Source: Proteles cristata cristata
Lineage: Eukaryota; Chordata; Mammalia; Carnivora; Hyaenidae
Length of the DNA stretch: 64,000 bases
Assembly: GCA_017311185.1 (NCBI GenBank)
Contig: JAESUZ010002383.1
Location: 186,001 to 250,000 of the forward strand
Reading direction: 5' to 3'
A model generated the notes under the pieces. That model had not been told where the DNA came from and did not search any database. It saw only the letters and a list, made by a program, of their open reading frames with translations. Position numbers and translations under genes: made by a program. Within the stretch, counting starts at the first letter, position 1. Every line of letters starts with the position of its first letter. Below are positions 55,266-64,000 of the stretch, in pieces.

Positions 55266-55915
55266 ATATGATATAATTCCATTTACTTCAGTTCAAAATA
55301 CCACAAAACCAAACCAGTCTCTCTGTCTTCAATCCCAGCTCCCCAATTTCTTCAGTTGTCTTCTTAAAACACTTTTTGCACTTTTTGTATTTGTCATTTC
55401 CCTCATCAGAAAATTTGAATGGTTGCAAGTTCTCCCTGAGAGGAAAATCACCCTAACATGCATTGAAGACTTTACATTTGGACCTAAGCCAAACTCACAA
55501 CTTTATTACTTAAATTCACCAAAAAGAATTTTCTAGTTAACTGGAGATCCACTCTCACTCTGCACCAACATTGCCCAATAGCAATTCTCTGCCCATTGTC
55601 CCTGCCTGCTCTGAAATTCAATTTCCAGATTAATCTTCCTAAAAATCAACTCCAATCAAGCCATTTTCCACCTCCAAAACACATTTTTACACTCTACTGC
55701 CTAGTGATATAATTGCAAACTCTTCCCGTGGCAGCCCCATCCTGCTAACTCAGTAGTTCTGACTCATTTTTCTCATTCCACACAGTTCACAGAACAATAC
55801 ACTCTCATCAGTAATATCTCACATTGCCTGTAATGCTCTTCAAGGAACAGAGTAGTACACTCAGGGGTGCATAGCCACCTCTGAATAGAATAATTTTAAC
55901 ATGCATATAACCAAC
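55266..55915. other. Intron sequence, possibly a very old LINE, not named
   Basis: CT-rich, with CCTCATCAG, GATTAATCTTCCTAAAAATC and CCAATCAAGCCATTTTCC, like degraded LINE 3' sequence. Confidence 0.35.
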
Positions 55916-55917
55916 AC

Positions 55918-56135
55918 CTCCGTAGTGCTTACTACGTGTAAGCACTTTTTGAGCATTTCGAAAGTATCAACTCACTGAGTTCACCTACATTTGTATGAAG
56001 TAGCATTATCATCATTCCATTTTGCAGGTGAAGAAACTGAGGCACAGAAAGATAAGCAATTTTTCCCAGGACACATGGTTCATAAATGGCCGATAATCAA
56101 TCTCAGACAGTCTAGGTCTGTAGTCTGTGCTCTTA
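55918..56135 (-). repeat. MIR SINE (antisense)
   Basis: AGTGCTTACTACGTGTAAGC, TCATTCCATTTTGCAGGTG, AAGAAACTGAGGCACAGAAA, CAGACAGTCTAGGTCTG. Confidence 0.9.
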
Positions 56136-56260
56136 ATTTCTTTTAAATGCTGCCTCCTTGGATTCCTGCCAACCACCACCTACCATCGCTTCTCAAACCC
56201 TGGAGGCTGAGAATTACTGAGCTCCATCATTTTCATCAAGGTTCAGAAAACAATCCCATT

Positions 56261-56471
56261 TTTTTTTTTTTAGAGAGAGAGATAGAATGTGAGCAGGGGT
56301 GGGGCAGAGTAAGAGGGAGAATCTCAAGGAGGTTCCACAGTGTCAGTGCAGAGGCCGACGTGGGGCTCATAGAGCCCAACATGGGGCTCAAACTCACGAA
56401 ACTGTGAGGCTATGACCTGAGCTGAAATCAAGAATTGGACGCTTAACTGAATGAGCTACCCTGGCGCCCCA
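56261..56471 (-). mobile_element. CAN-SINE, antisense, with small internal duplication
   Basis: T-run tail, GAGCAGGGGTGGGGCAGAG, AGGTTCCACAGTGTCAGTG, a doubled CGTGGGGCTCATAGAG / CATGGGGCTCAAACTC unit at about 56357-56395, ending CCTGGCGCCCC. Imperfect duplications AAAACAATCCCATT (56247-56260) and AAAACAGTCTCATT (56472-56485). Confidence 0.94.
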
Positions 56472-56485
56472 AAAACAGTCTCATT

Positions 56486-57394
56486 CTAAAGTGGTTTGAG
56501 TTAATCAAAATGCCATTAACTGACTTCTTTCATCTTATAGATCACCTTTCTCAGTTACCACTAACGTTTTACTTACTACAAACCATCTATGTTGTCACCA
56601 AACTATGTGATATATTGTATCACATCTTTCTAACTAGATGTAAAAACTTCTGAAACCAAATGTATAATGGACACTGCGTATTGGTCTTCTGATTTCCCAT
56701 TTTTATTAACACTACCTTTAATATAAGTTTAAAGTAACCTGTGTCTCTTCTTTCTCTCTTGGCTAATCCATATCCACGTATAATCTACTTCTGGGTTTTG
56801 GTTCTTCGTGAATCCCTGATACCACTCTTCATCTCTTCCACATTTTCTATCTATAGAGTGGGAGAGATGTTGCAGCTATTAACTGGCCCATAGTAAGCAA
56901 GTGCTTGACATTCTTACTACCCTCTTCCCCACTAGGATAGAAGTCTTATATCTATTCTTTCAACTTCCAGCTTTCAGTTTAATTTATCTAAGGTAGAGCC
57001 TCTGCCTCGTTCTTGTCTACCACCCTTCCCTCCCCACCATTGTGTGCTGAGATAAGAACTCACTTCTCAATAGGTACCAAAAGGTTTACTCATCACACTA
57101 TTGATTTATCCTTCTGACCTCATCTTACTACATTACGTCTGTTGTACCTGTTAAGCAAATCAAACCAAAGGCTATTCTCATAAAAAGTTCGATGTTTTTC
57201 CAATTCCATTATTTTGCGTGTGCCATTTATTTCACTAGACATGCTATCTTCTCCTTCACCTTTACATCTTGATATGTTCACATTGTCTTTTTCTTACTGT
57301 GCTTTCTTGCTTTTTAGACTCAAAATAATTTGTTTAAATCTTTCAATTGGCCTTCTTTTGGCTACTTGCCTCATCTTCATTACTGGATTTGAAA
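56486..57394. other. Intron sequence, no recognised element
   Basis: CT-rich around 57000-57310, perhaps degraded L2, otherwise nothing recognised. Confidence 0.4.
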
Positions 57395-57490
57395 ATTCCT
57401 GAAGCCAGGAAATGGGCTTTCACCCAACTCAGTAGTTCCTGCAACATCAGGATATAGTATATAGTAGATATTAAATAAATATATGTTGGA
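57395..57490 (+). repeat. L2 LINE 3' end fragment (sense)
   Basis: TTCCTGAAGCCAGGAAATGG, TAGTATATAGTAGATATT, AAATAAATATATGTTGGATT. Confidence 0.65.
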
Positions 57491-57742
57491 TTAAAATAAC
57501 TGCTAACCTCCACCTGATTATATATAGAAAATATGAGTCATTATTCTAACACAATCTAATCCATCATTTTTCAAATGATATAAACCACAGGCTATGATAA
57601 GTTATGGAAAGTTTTTTAAATTCTAGGGCACATGAAGGACATATTGAGATTAAGCAGCCCCTTATATCATCTTTAGAATTCTTTAAATTTTGACTCAGTA
57701 TTTATCTGTAATTCTTATACATTTATTTAAATAATTTGTCTT

Positions 57743-57930
57743 GGGGCACCTAGGTGGCTTAGTTGGTTATGCATCTGACTTCAGTTCAGGTCATGATCTC
57801 CAGATTCATGAGTTTGATCCTCATTTCAGCCTTGCTGCTCTCAGCACAGAGCCCACTTCATATCCTCTGTCCCCTTTACACTACTCATCCCATGCTTGCA
57901 CCCTCTCAAAAAATAAATAAATTTTAAAAA
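57743..57930 (+). mobile_element. CAN-SINE, sense, older
   Basis: GGGGCACCTAGGTGGCTTAG, TTCAGTTCAGGTCATGATC, CTCAGCACAGAGCCCACTTC, CTCTCAAAAAATAAATAAAT. Confidence 0.93.
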
Positions 57931-60320
57931 CCCAATTTTGTCTCATTTTTTAGCACTAATAGCTTACATTTCTGAAGCATAGCTTCCTTAGAGGAAATAA
58001 AGCTCATATTTGATAAGATATTATTTCTAAAAAATATTATTGCATACCACAGGTACTGAAAATATGTTGTTTCCTTCTTCTGTCGTTGATGAACATGGCC
58101 CACTTAATTGAAGGGGCCTGGGATCCAGAACTGAAATTGCCTGCCCTAGTGAACTGGGCAGTGACCTTGTAAAACAGTCTAGGAAGCAGTCTAGTTGGGG
58201 GGTGGGGGATGGAGGGCAGTCACACATAAACCACTGACCTAGGGTAATAAAGAGATTCTGAGACTGACATTTGATGGTTTCTCATTCTTTCATGAAAAGA
58301 AAAGATTGGTAAGCGTTAGCAGTATAAAACCCTTCCATGTCCCAGAATTCTGCCTAAGGTACTCCGAAGCTTCTAGTCAAATCCACTTTAGAAGGAATAA
58401 TCTTCGACTGTAGGGCATTTCAGTTTCTTCAGTGATATCTCTATGAACCACCGAATATCATCCCTCTGACTTCTCTCCCACCTCACCCTCTCCCCACTGA
58501 GAACAAGATCTAAGAAAAACTGCCTAGACACTGAGCAGAGCTGAGACTGCAGGTGTTGAATGAAATGGCCCCAGCTGGCTGGCTGGGAAAACTGCAGAGC
58601 ATGGAAAGCTGGCCGGATCTGAAGAAACCACCTCTGTCATTTTTATTCACCCACAGCTTCCACGGCAGTCTTTGTCTTTAGAGAAACAGAGAAACACAAG
58701 TGGTGAGAAAACGTAGAATTGACAGAGACACAGCAGTGAAAACACTACTACTGGTTTTCATGGGGCATTGCAGATTCAGATTTGCTTGGGTTCCATTGTA
58801 TCTCCCTTTTCATTTCTTACTACTTTCTGATTTTACTTTGTCCACTGTCTCTCTTTACCTTCTCTTTGCTGGGTGGCTTTCTTGCAATATGGTTGCTAGC
58901 ATTGAGGCTGTTAAATATACACAGTTAAACATTCTTAACCTGGTGTAAATAAGGGAAAGAAGTCCTTCTGAATCAATGACAAGCTGGAGAAATAAGCAAT
59001 TTTGGAGGAAATGAAGTTTTATTACTCTTAGCGATATACTGAAACTATTAGAAGCAGTTAACGGAGCTCCATCACTTAGGAAATGGATGATTGCCTTAAC
59101 TCCCACATAAGCACATATTGTAAATTTACTGTTAAAATAAAATGTGTGTTTTGCTTTTTTTAAAAGACCTTTACTCCTTAAATAGACTAACATTTATTTC
59201 TTTACAAATTGCTTAGCAAACATTTTTTTTATTTGAACATTGAGGATGTTGAGATATGAATGCAAATCTCAGTTGTTTAAAACTGGGTCCTAATGAGGCC
59301 AAGACCACACACTAAATCTATCTGCCAGTTATCTCTATTGCGTGGTCACAAGTATGTGAACAAAACACTCTGATCGTAAGATGCGTTAGGGGAGAGGATG
59401 TGGATGAATCCATCCAGTACACCTCCACATAATTGGAAAATGGCTCTGCTTTCATCAGCTGTGAATTGGTGGTTAGTAGCTTCATCTTTCTTAATGAACA
59501 TCAGTTATCTTAGAATTTGAAAGATAATTTTAGCACCATCATTGTTAATTTAATAATCTATTTGATATTTCAACTTTCTGCTGTGCGGTAGTGTTACTTA
59601 AAATTAGATGAACATTTTCTGTTTTCAGTGTCATTTTTTGCATGTATATTTATATCCTACCTGGTAAGGCAAAGACTGTGTGAGCTCATAGAATTGCATC
59701 TGAACTCTGAGCAATAAATAGTGATCCATTTCATGAGATGAGTGATTTTTACAAACTTCTCATTCCTACTGAAAGAGTGCTCTTTCCCCCTTGATTAAAA
59801 TGTATTTCTCAATTAAATTAAAATGCAAATATAGACAGTCTGTGTTTATGGTCTTAATAGAATTATTTTAAGAAGGTTTTAAATCAACCTGCTGTTAATA
59901 TTTCACACAGGATCTTTTGGTTTTATTGTTGGGCCAGGACTGCCATGTTCCATTTTCAAGATTACTTAAGGCGTTGTGAAAACATAATCATATTGCCCAG
60001 GTTTTAACAGTTTTTGGCCACTCTTCTCTAGGATATTGAAATGGACTTCTTTCCTATATACTTTGTAAGCTATGCTAGTGATGTTGGAGACGTATCAAGT
60101 ACTAAAGCTTTAGAACCCCTTGAAACTGAGTGATGAACAATTTACTATTTCATTTTCAAGAAATAGTTTATTACACAGAATTGAATCAACTCAAGTTTAA
60201 GAGAACCATATTTTATAATTTATTATGAAATTAAAGATCTGGAAAAGTACTTCAAGAAACCATTTATGTGAACATTTTAATGTATATTATAAGCATAAAA
60301 TATTTGTATTAGAAATTATC
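57931..60320. other. Intron sequence just upstream of the exon, no recognised repeat
   Basis: No CAN-SINE, L1 or LTR within 2.4 kb of the exon. GGAGATAATTTTAGCACC-like AT-rich single-copy DNA. Possible regulatory content cannot be judged without alignment. Confidence 0.45.
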
Positions 60321-60321
60321 T

Positions 60322-60364
60322 CTAATACTTTATAACTTGAGCTTTCTTTTTTTGTAATTTTTAG
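60322..60364 (+). promoter_or_regulatory. SLIT2: 3' splice site region of the SLIT2 exon
   Basis: CTAAT at 60322-60326 matches the yUnAy branch-point consensus with its A about 40 nt from the exon. TATAAC at 60331-60336 is a second candidate. A T-rich tract runs from about 60342 to the AG at 60363-60364. Confidence 0.7.
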
Positions 60365-60436
60365 TGATCTCAGTGAAAACCAGATTCAGGCAATTCCAAG
60401 GAAGGCTTTCCGTGGGGCTGTTGACATTAAAAATCT
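60365..60436 (+). CDS. SLIT2: SLIT2 internal coding exon (one leucine-rich repeat, about coding exon 5)
   Basis: Seen: a 72-bp open segment between a TTTTTAG acceptor (AG at 60363-60364) and a GTAAGT donor (60437-60442). It starts with the last base of a split codon and ends with the first two bases of the next, so it can be skipped or inserted without changing frame. The 23 full codons read [17 protein letters not shown], then Ala-Val-Asp-Ile-Lys-Asn, with a split Leu codon after them. This is one LxxLxLxxNxI-type leucine-rich repeat. Known family: SLIT proteins are secreted ligands of ROBO receptors in axon guidance and have four N-terminal LRR domains built largely from 72-bp one-repeat exons. 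From memory this segment is near residues 132-156 of human SLIT2, in the first LRR domain; ROBO binding is by the second. Inference: ENQIQ and AVDIKN favour SLIT2 over SLIT1 (ATDLKN-like) or SLIT3 (ITDVKN-like). A polypyrimidine tract and CTAAT branch-point candidate (60322-60326) lie upstream. Confidence 0.93.
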
Positions 60437-61573
60437 GTAAGTATTTTTTTTTTCTAATTTATACCTTTCCCTTAAACATTATCTGTTTTCAGAGTTAAAT
60501 ATATATTGAATAATGCATCAGGAAAAAAGTGAAAGTCCTATTTATCTTCATGCTTGCTTAAGAGAGCTTCTAACAATAGGTTTGAAATTGCTCTCACAAG
60601 ATATCTGGAGACATTCTCATGTAAAAGTTGTCTTCCATCTGAAGTTATTATCAAATTCATTCTTCAGAACTTTGTGATTAATCTTGTGAAATCTCAAGAA
60701 ATGATTTGATTAAATGTTATTTACAGTGTATTTTCTTTAACTGTCAACATACTTCATTAAATCCCTTTTCTGTTGTTATCAGTGTTTATTGGAAATGCAG
60801 AATAGAAGCTATTTTTTCTGGAAAGAGTAGATAATATTTTCTTGTTAGATATATCTGCAGCCTGAAGCTATAGTTTTTTTTTTTTTTTTATCTCTTTTAG
60901 ATCACTGTTTTCATTACATGCCAAAAGGGTGAGAAAGAGAAAATTATGTCTTTCCCTTTGTGTGAATATTTTTCTTACATATTTTCCTGTTGTGCCTTTA
61001 TTAAAGAATATGTGTATGATCTTCTTTAAAAAGAAGGAGAAAAAAGCATCAGGAAGAAGGAAACTATACTTCCATATTTTCCCTTGAGAAATCTAGTGTT
61101 TTGTATAGAAGTGTTTTTTGCAAGTGCCCGTAGCTTTGAAGATACATATCAGACTGAAGATTTCACTGACAATCCCAATTTTGTGAATATATGTGTCTTT
61201 ATAAATTTTAAAATACTACACAAGCCTTTGAAAATGATGGTTTTTGATTGGCTCCAAAAGTTAGGACATAAAATGTTGTCCTTAACTTTTACATTAGCTT
61301 GGAATGTAGTACGGGAAAAGCCCCTGTGTGCTGAGATTAACTATCAGGAATTCAATATTTCTTAGCTAGTGATAAACAGCACAGGCACTTTCAAGAATTA
61401 ACTTATATTCAGCATTCTCCATGGTGGGTTACAACACTACTTTTCCAGTAGGGAAAGTGAGACAGATGTTTTCTGTCGTCAAAGAGGATGACTGTTTATA
61501 AAGCTACAAGTTTTGGCCTCTACATCTTCTCTTCAACATAAATCCTTTTTGTTTCAAATTTGTACTTTCTCAA

Positions 61574-61586
61574 GTACAGGTAAAGA
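61574..61586 (+). promoter_or_regulatory. Candidate recursive or cryptic splice site
   Basis: CTCAAGTACAG followed by GTAAAG (junction 61579|61580), with T-rich sequence upstream at 61543-61570. Confidence 0.15.
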
Positions 61587-61763
61587 CAGAAAAATACAAA
61601 CTTCTAGATATAAATGTATAGAACCATTGAAATTCTGGCCCTAGGTTTTCATGGGTGTTTACATGTGAAGGGGATTTTATTTGCTTTCTTTTTATCTTCT
61701 CTTGCTAGGGCTTTGGGAAATCTTCAGGGAGCGTCTGTGATGTAAGGGGTTCAAAACTACCTT

Positions 61764-61800
61764 TGTATACTGTGTATACTGTGTACTTTGTATACTGTGT
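61764..61800. repeat. Short tandem cluster of TGTATACTG units
   Basis: TGTATACTG occurs three times with TGTGTACTT between the last two. Confidence 0.7.
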
Positions 61801-64000
61801 CTGGTCCTATAAAGATCCCAATATAGCACCTACTCAGGTTGCCTATATGCTACTTAAAAGGATACTCATGACTACAGTTGGCCACCCTCTGGGAATACCA
61901 CGGGCAATTTTACAATAGTATTATCCCTAAATCCTTAAAACAGGTGGCTTTTAATCTTCTTAGTAAAGATATTCAGGGAATCCAAGTGTATAAGTAACCT
62001 ATCATCCATGTTTAAGGATACATTTGGGAATGGGATACCAGTCATCATGGGATTCCTTCTTATGTGCTCTTCATTTATCATGAAAGTCTGTGATTTTAAA
62101 AATTCAGACATAAAAAGAAAAGTGAAATGATAGCTGTTGTGCTTTGAAGAATGCAATATTTAATGGGATTTTGAAACTCTTGTACCCCCATGTGCATTAT
62201 ATGCATAATAACTGCCCCCAAATTTAAAGGCAGTTATTATGTAAACATGAGATGAGTTTAGAACGGGAGTCTTGGAATCCTGCTATTTTTTTGGATTTGT
62301 AGACATGACAAATTGGCAAACTCCACTGAGTCTTAGTTTTACTTTTGTAAAATGAATATGATAATTACTTGGATTTGTTATGGTTATTAGGGAAAGAAGG
62401 TATGTGAAAGACCTTTTGGTAAAGTGCTATAAAATAGATTGTATCATTTCATTCTGGAAGTATTCACTAATCACCTTCTAGAAATTGGCCTTTAAAAAGG
62501 TATAGCCAAAAGACAGGAAAGGAGGACATGAAGTAGCTTGCAGTATCTGGCATGGATAAGACATATTCGTGTCTATTATGGGTCCATTAGACATGGGGCT
62601 AATAAGTGGAAAAGGAAAATATAGCAGGAAGCACTAAATATACACAAGACCGCAATTTATAAACAAGATATGTGCTCTAGTTGCAAAGGAAAGAAAAAGA
62701 TTAAAAATAATGCTTGAGGTCATCAGGGAAATCTGTAGGAAAGAGTTCCTGAAAGAAAATCTAAAGGTATCTTCATGGATGTTGATCTGTGTTATGAGTT
62801 GATAAGTAGCTGCAGATAAGGGTGGATTGAGGAAGTTAGGATTTATTCAAGAAGCTGTACGAAGTTAGAATTGATTTCCGCTATTCTCACTGCCTTGCAT
62901 GGAACAGTGTCAAAGACCGTTAGAGCAACACTGAAACACCACAATGTACTTATAAGTTTATTTAATTAATCAGAATCATAGCTACAGTTAAAAGGCATGT
63001 TTCGGTAATTAAAACATAGTTCAAACAACATTGTTAAAAATAAATGTTCAGGTTCAGGGGGCTTTGTATGAAGATTAGTTTTATCATTAAAAGTTAAGAA
63101 AGATGCCTGGTATAATATGTTAGAGCTAAGGGTAAATTTTAGTTCATATTATTATTAAAGATAAATATCGATCATCAAGTAATGACTCAATAAAGGCTCC
63201 GAAATATTAATATTATTGATATTCAGTGTGGGAAGGAGAGGTACAGTACTTTGTCCTTTTAATCATTCCATTGTATGCATTTACAATTTGGACAGTCCTG
63301 CATGGTGAATGGATATTGTCTCAAGTTATTCAGAGAGTAAATGAGAAACAAGAAGGCTAGACAGAGGAATATATTCCTTAGCTGCATTAGGATCATAACA
63401 ATAATATTTTGTATAGGGCTGTCTACATACCCAGTCTGATGCACTGTAACAGGTTTATTGGATTTACCACATTCAGGTCTTATTCAGAGCAAATTCCAGT
63501 TATCAGAAGATTTTCACTGGAAGCACTTACTTTAATCTTGCGGATTGGCTAAATATGCTCAAGGCGGCATCTTGACAATATGAAACTGATGCTGTGGAAA
63601 TTTTGCAAATTAGCAGATCTTATTCCTCTTCCTTCAGGCAAGCCACACTAAAACTATTCTAGGCAGATGGACATTTATCTTGCTCTTAAACATCTCCAGG
63701 GAGGAATTCCCATAACTTTTTTGCTTATTGCTATTAATTTCTTAACTGGAATAAAACCTTGTAGATTTTATTTTGTTACTTCATTTTCTTCAGTGGGAAC
63801 TTAAACCGCTTTGTTTTTCCTGACATTCTAGATGATGAGATCTGAGAATCACAAGATCATATTAAAATATCAACTAAATTATAGTGTTTATAATAGTCAT
63901 TGGCAGTGCTTTCCCATAGACTTTACATCTATTTTTAAATTCTCCAGTATGAATTAAAGTATTGATACCATAGTATTACCAACTGATGTGCCACCAAAAT

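Larger units (their letters stand above)
1..60364 (+). other. SLIT2: SLIT2 intron upstream of the LRR exon (5' end outside window)
   Basis: No stretch encoding the preceding SLIT2 repeat (RLNRNHLQLFPELLF-like, from memory) was noticed in any frame, so the 60 kb before the exon is inferred to be one intron. It holds the repeats listed separately. It ends with CTAAT at 60322-60326, a T-rich tract at about 60342-60362 and the acceptor AG. An intron of this size early in SLIT2 agrees with my recollection that the human gene is several hundred kilobases long with very large early introns. Confidence 0.8.
60437..64000 (+). other. SLIT2: SLIT2 intron downstream of the LRR exon (3' end outside window)
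   Basis: Begins with GTAAGTATTTTT, a consensus donor. No exon encoding the following repeat (QLDYNQISCIEDGAF-like, from memory) was noticed before 64000. The stretch is AT-rich and holds no CAN-SINE, L1 or LTR that I recognise, unusual next to the preceding 60 kb. It includes a T-run at 60877-60890 and a small cluster of TGTATACTG units at 61764-61800. Confidence 0.75.

Noticed and set aside
55918..56135. CATTTTGCAG|GTGAAG as a recursive splice site
   Set aside because: It comes from the common antisense MIR word (ATTTTACAGATGAAG), and the donor half is weak.
1..64000. Hosted microRNA mir-218-1, known from an intron of SLIT2
   Set aside because: It lies in a later intron of the gene. I saw no matching UUGUGCUUGAUCU-type mature sequence in a hairpin here.

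Overview
This window is nuclear DNA from a carnivore, almost certainly a cat (Felidae). The main evidence is the density of tRNA-Lys-derived CAN-SINEs. Their heads read GGGGCGCCTGGGTGGCTC, followed by the B-box-like GGTTCGAGCCCCGCGTC, a long CT-rich section and an A-rich AAATAAATAAA tail. This is the felid form and not the dog SINEC_Cf form. About 27 copies are present in both orientations and at very different ages. Much older mammalian repeats (MIR, L2, MaLR-like LTRs, hAT transposons) fill much of the rest. No bacterial, viral or plasmid gene organisation is visible.

One coding feature can be supported: a 72-bp exon at 60365-60436 on the + strand. It encodes one leucine-rich repeat of the first LRR domain of the secreted axon-guidance protein SLIT2. 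The acceptor is TTTTTAG and the donor is GTAAGT. By its place in the protein it should be about coding exon 5. Neither the preceding nor the following LRR exon was found, so 1-60364 is best read as the downstream part of one very long SLIT2 intron and 60437-64000 as the start of the next. The short open frames elsewhere look like chance frames or repeat-derived frames.

Layout. 1-11 kb: intron with CAN-SINEs, an antisense L1 3' fragment with a TTTA microsatellite, MIR and L2 relics and a MaLR-like LTR. 11.5-15.4 kb: a young 5'-truncated L1 with perfect 15-bp target-site duplications, followed by six SINEs. Two of these SINEs face opposite ways around a 32-bp spacer that appears to have been inverted. 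15-27 kb: MIR and L2 relics, dated SINEs, CA/GT/GGAA microsatellites, a G-quadruplex motif and low-repeat stretches that could hold regulatory DNA. 27-37 kb: two more LTRs in opposite orientations, an hAT-type element, a 1-kb sense L2, a Z-DNA-prone CG/TG tract and a long polypurine tract. 37-53 kb: low-repeat intron, two SINEs in tandem at one target site, and many MIR and L2 fragments. 53-55.3 kb: an old antisense L1 interrupted by a SINE, by an inverted ORF2 scrap and by a tail-only micro-insertion. 55-64 kb: few repeats and the SLIT2 exon.

I found no new gene system. The most unusual signals are structural: the SINE-flanked micro-inversion at 14053-14569, the composite L1 at 53-55 kb, candidate recursive splice sites in a long intron, and sense SINEs that carry a ready-made 3' splice acceptor. 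Repeat family names are given from recognition of consensus features, not from a database search, and boundaries without visible target-site duplications are approximate.
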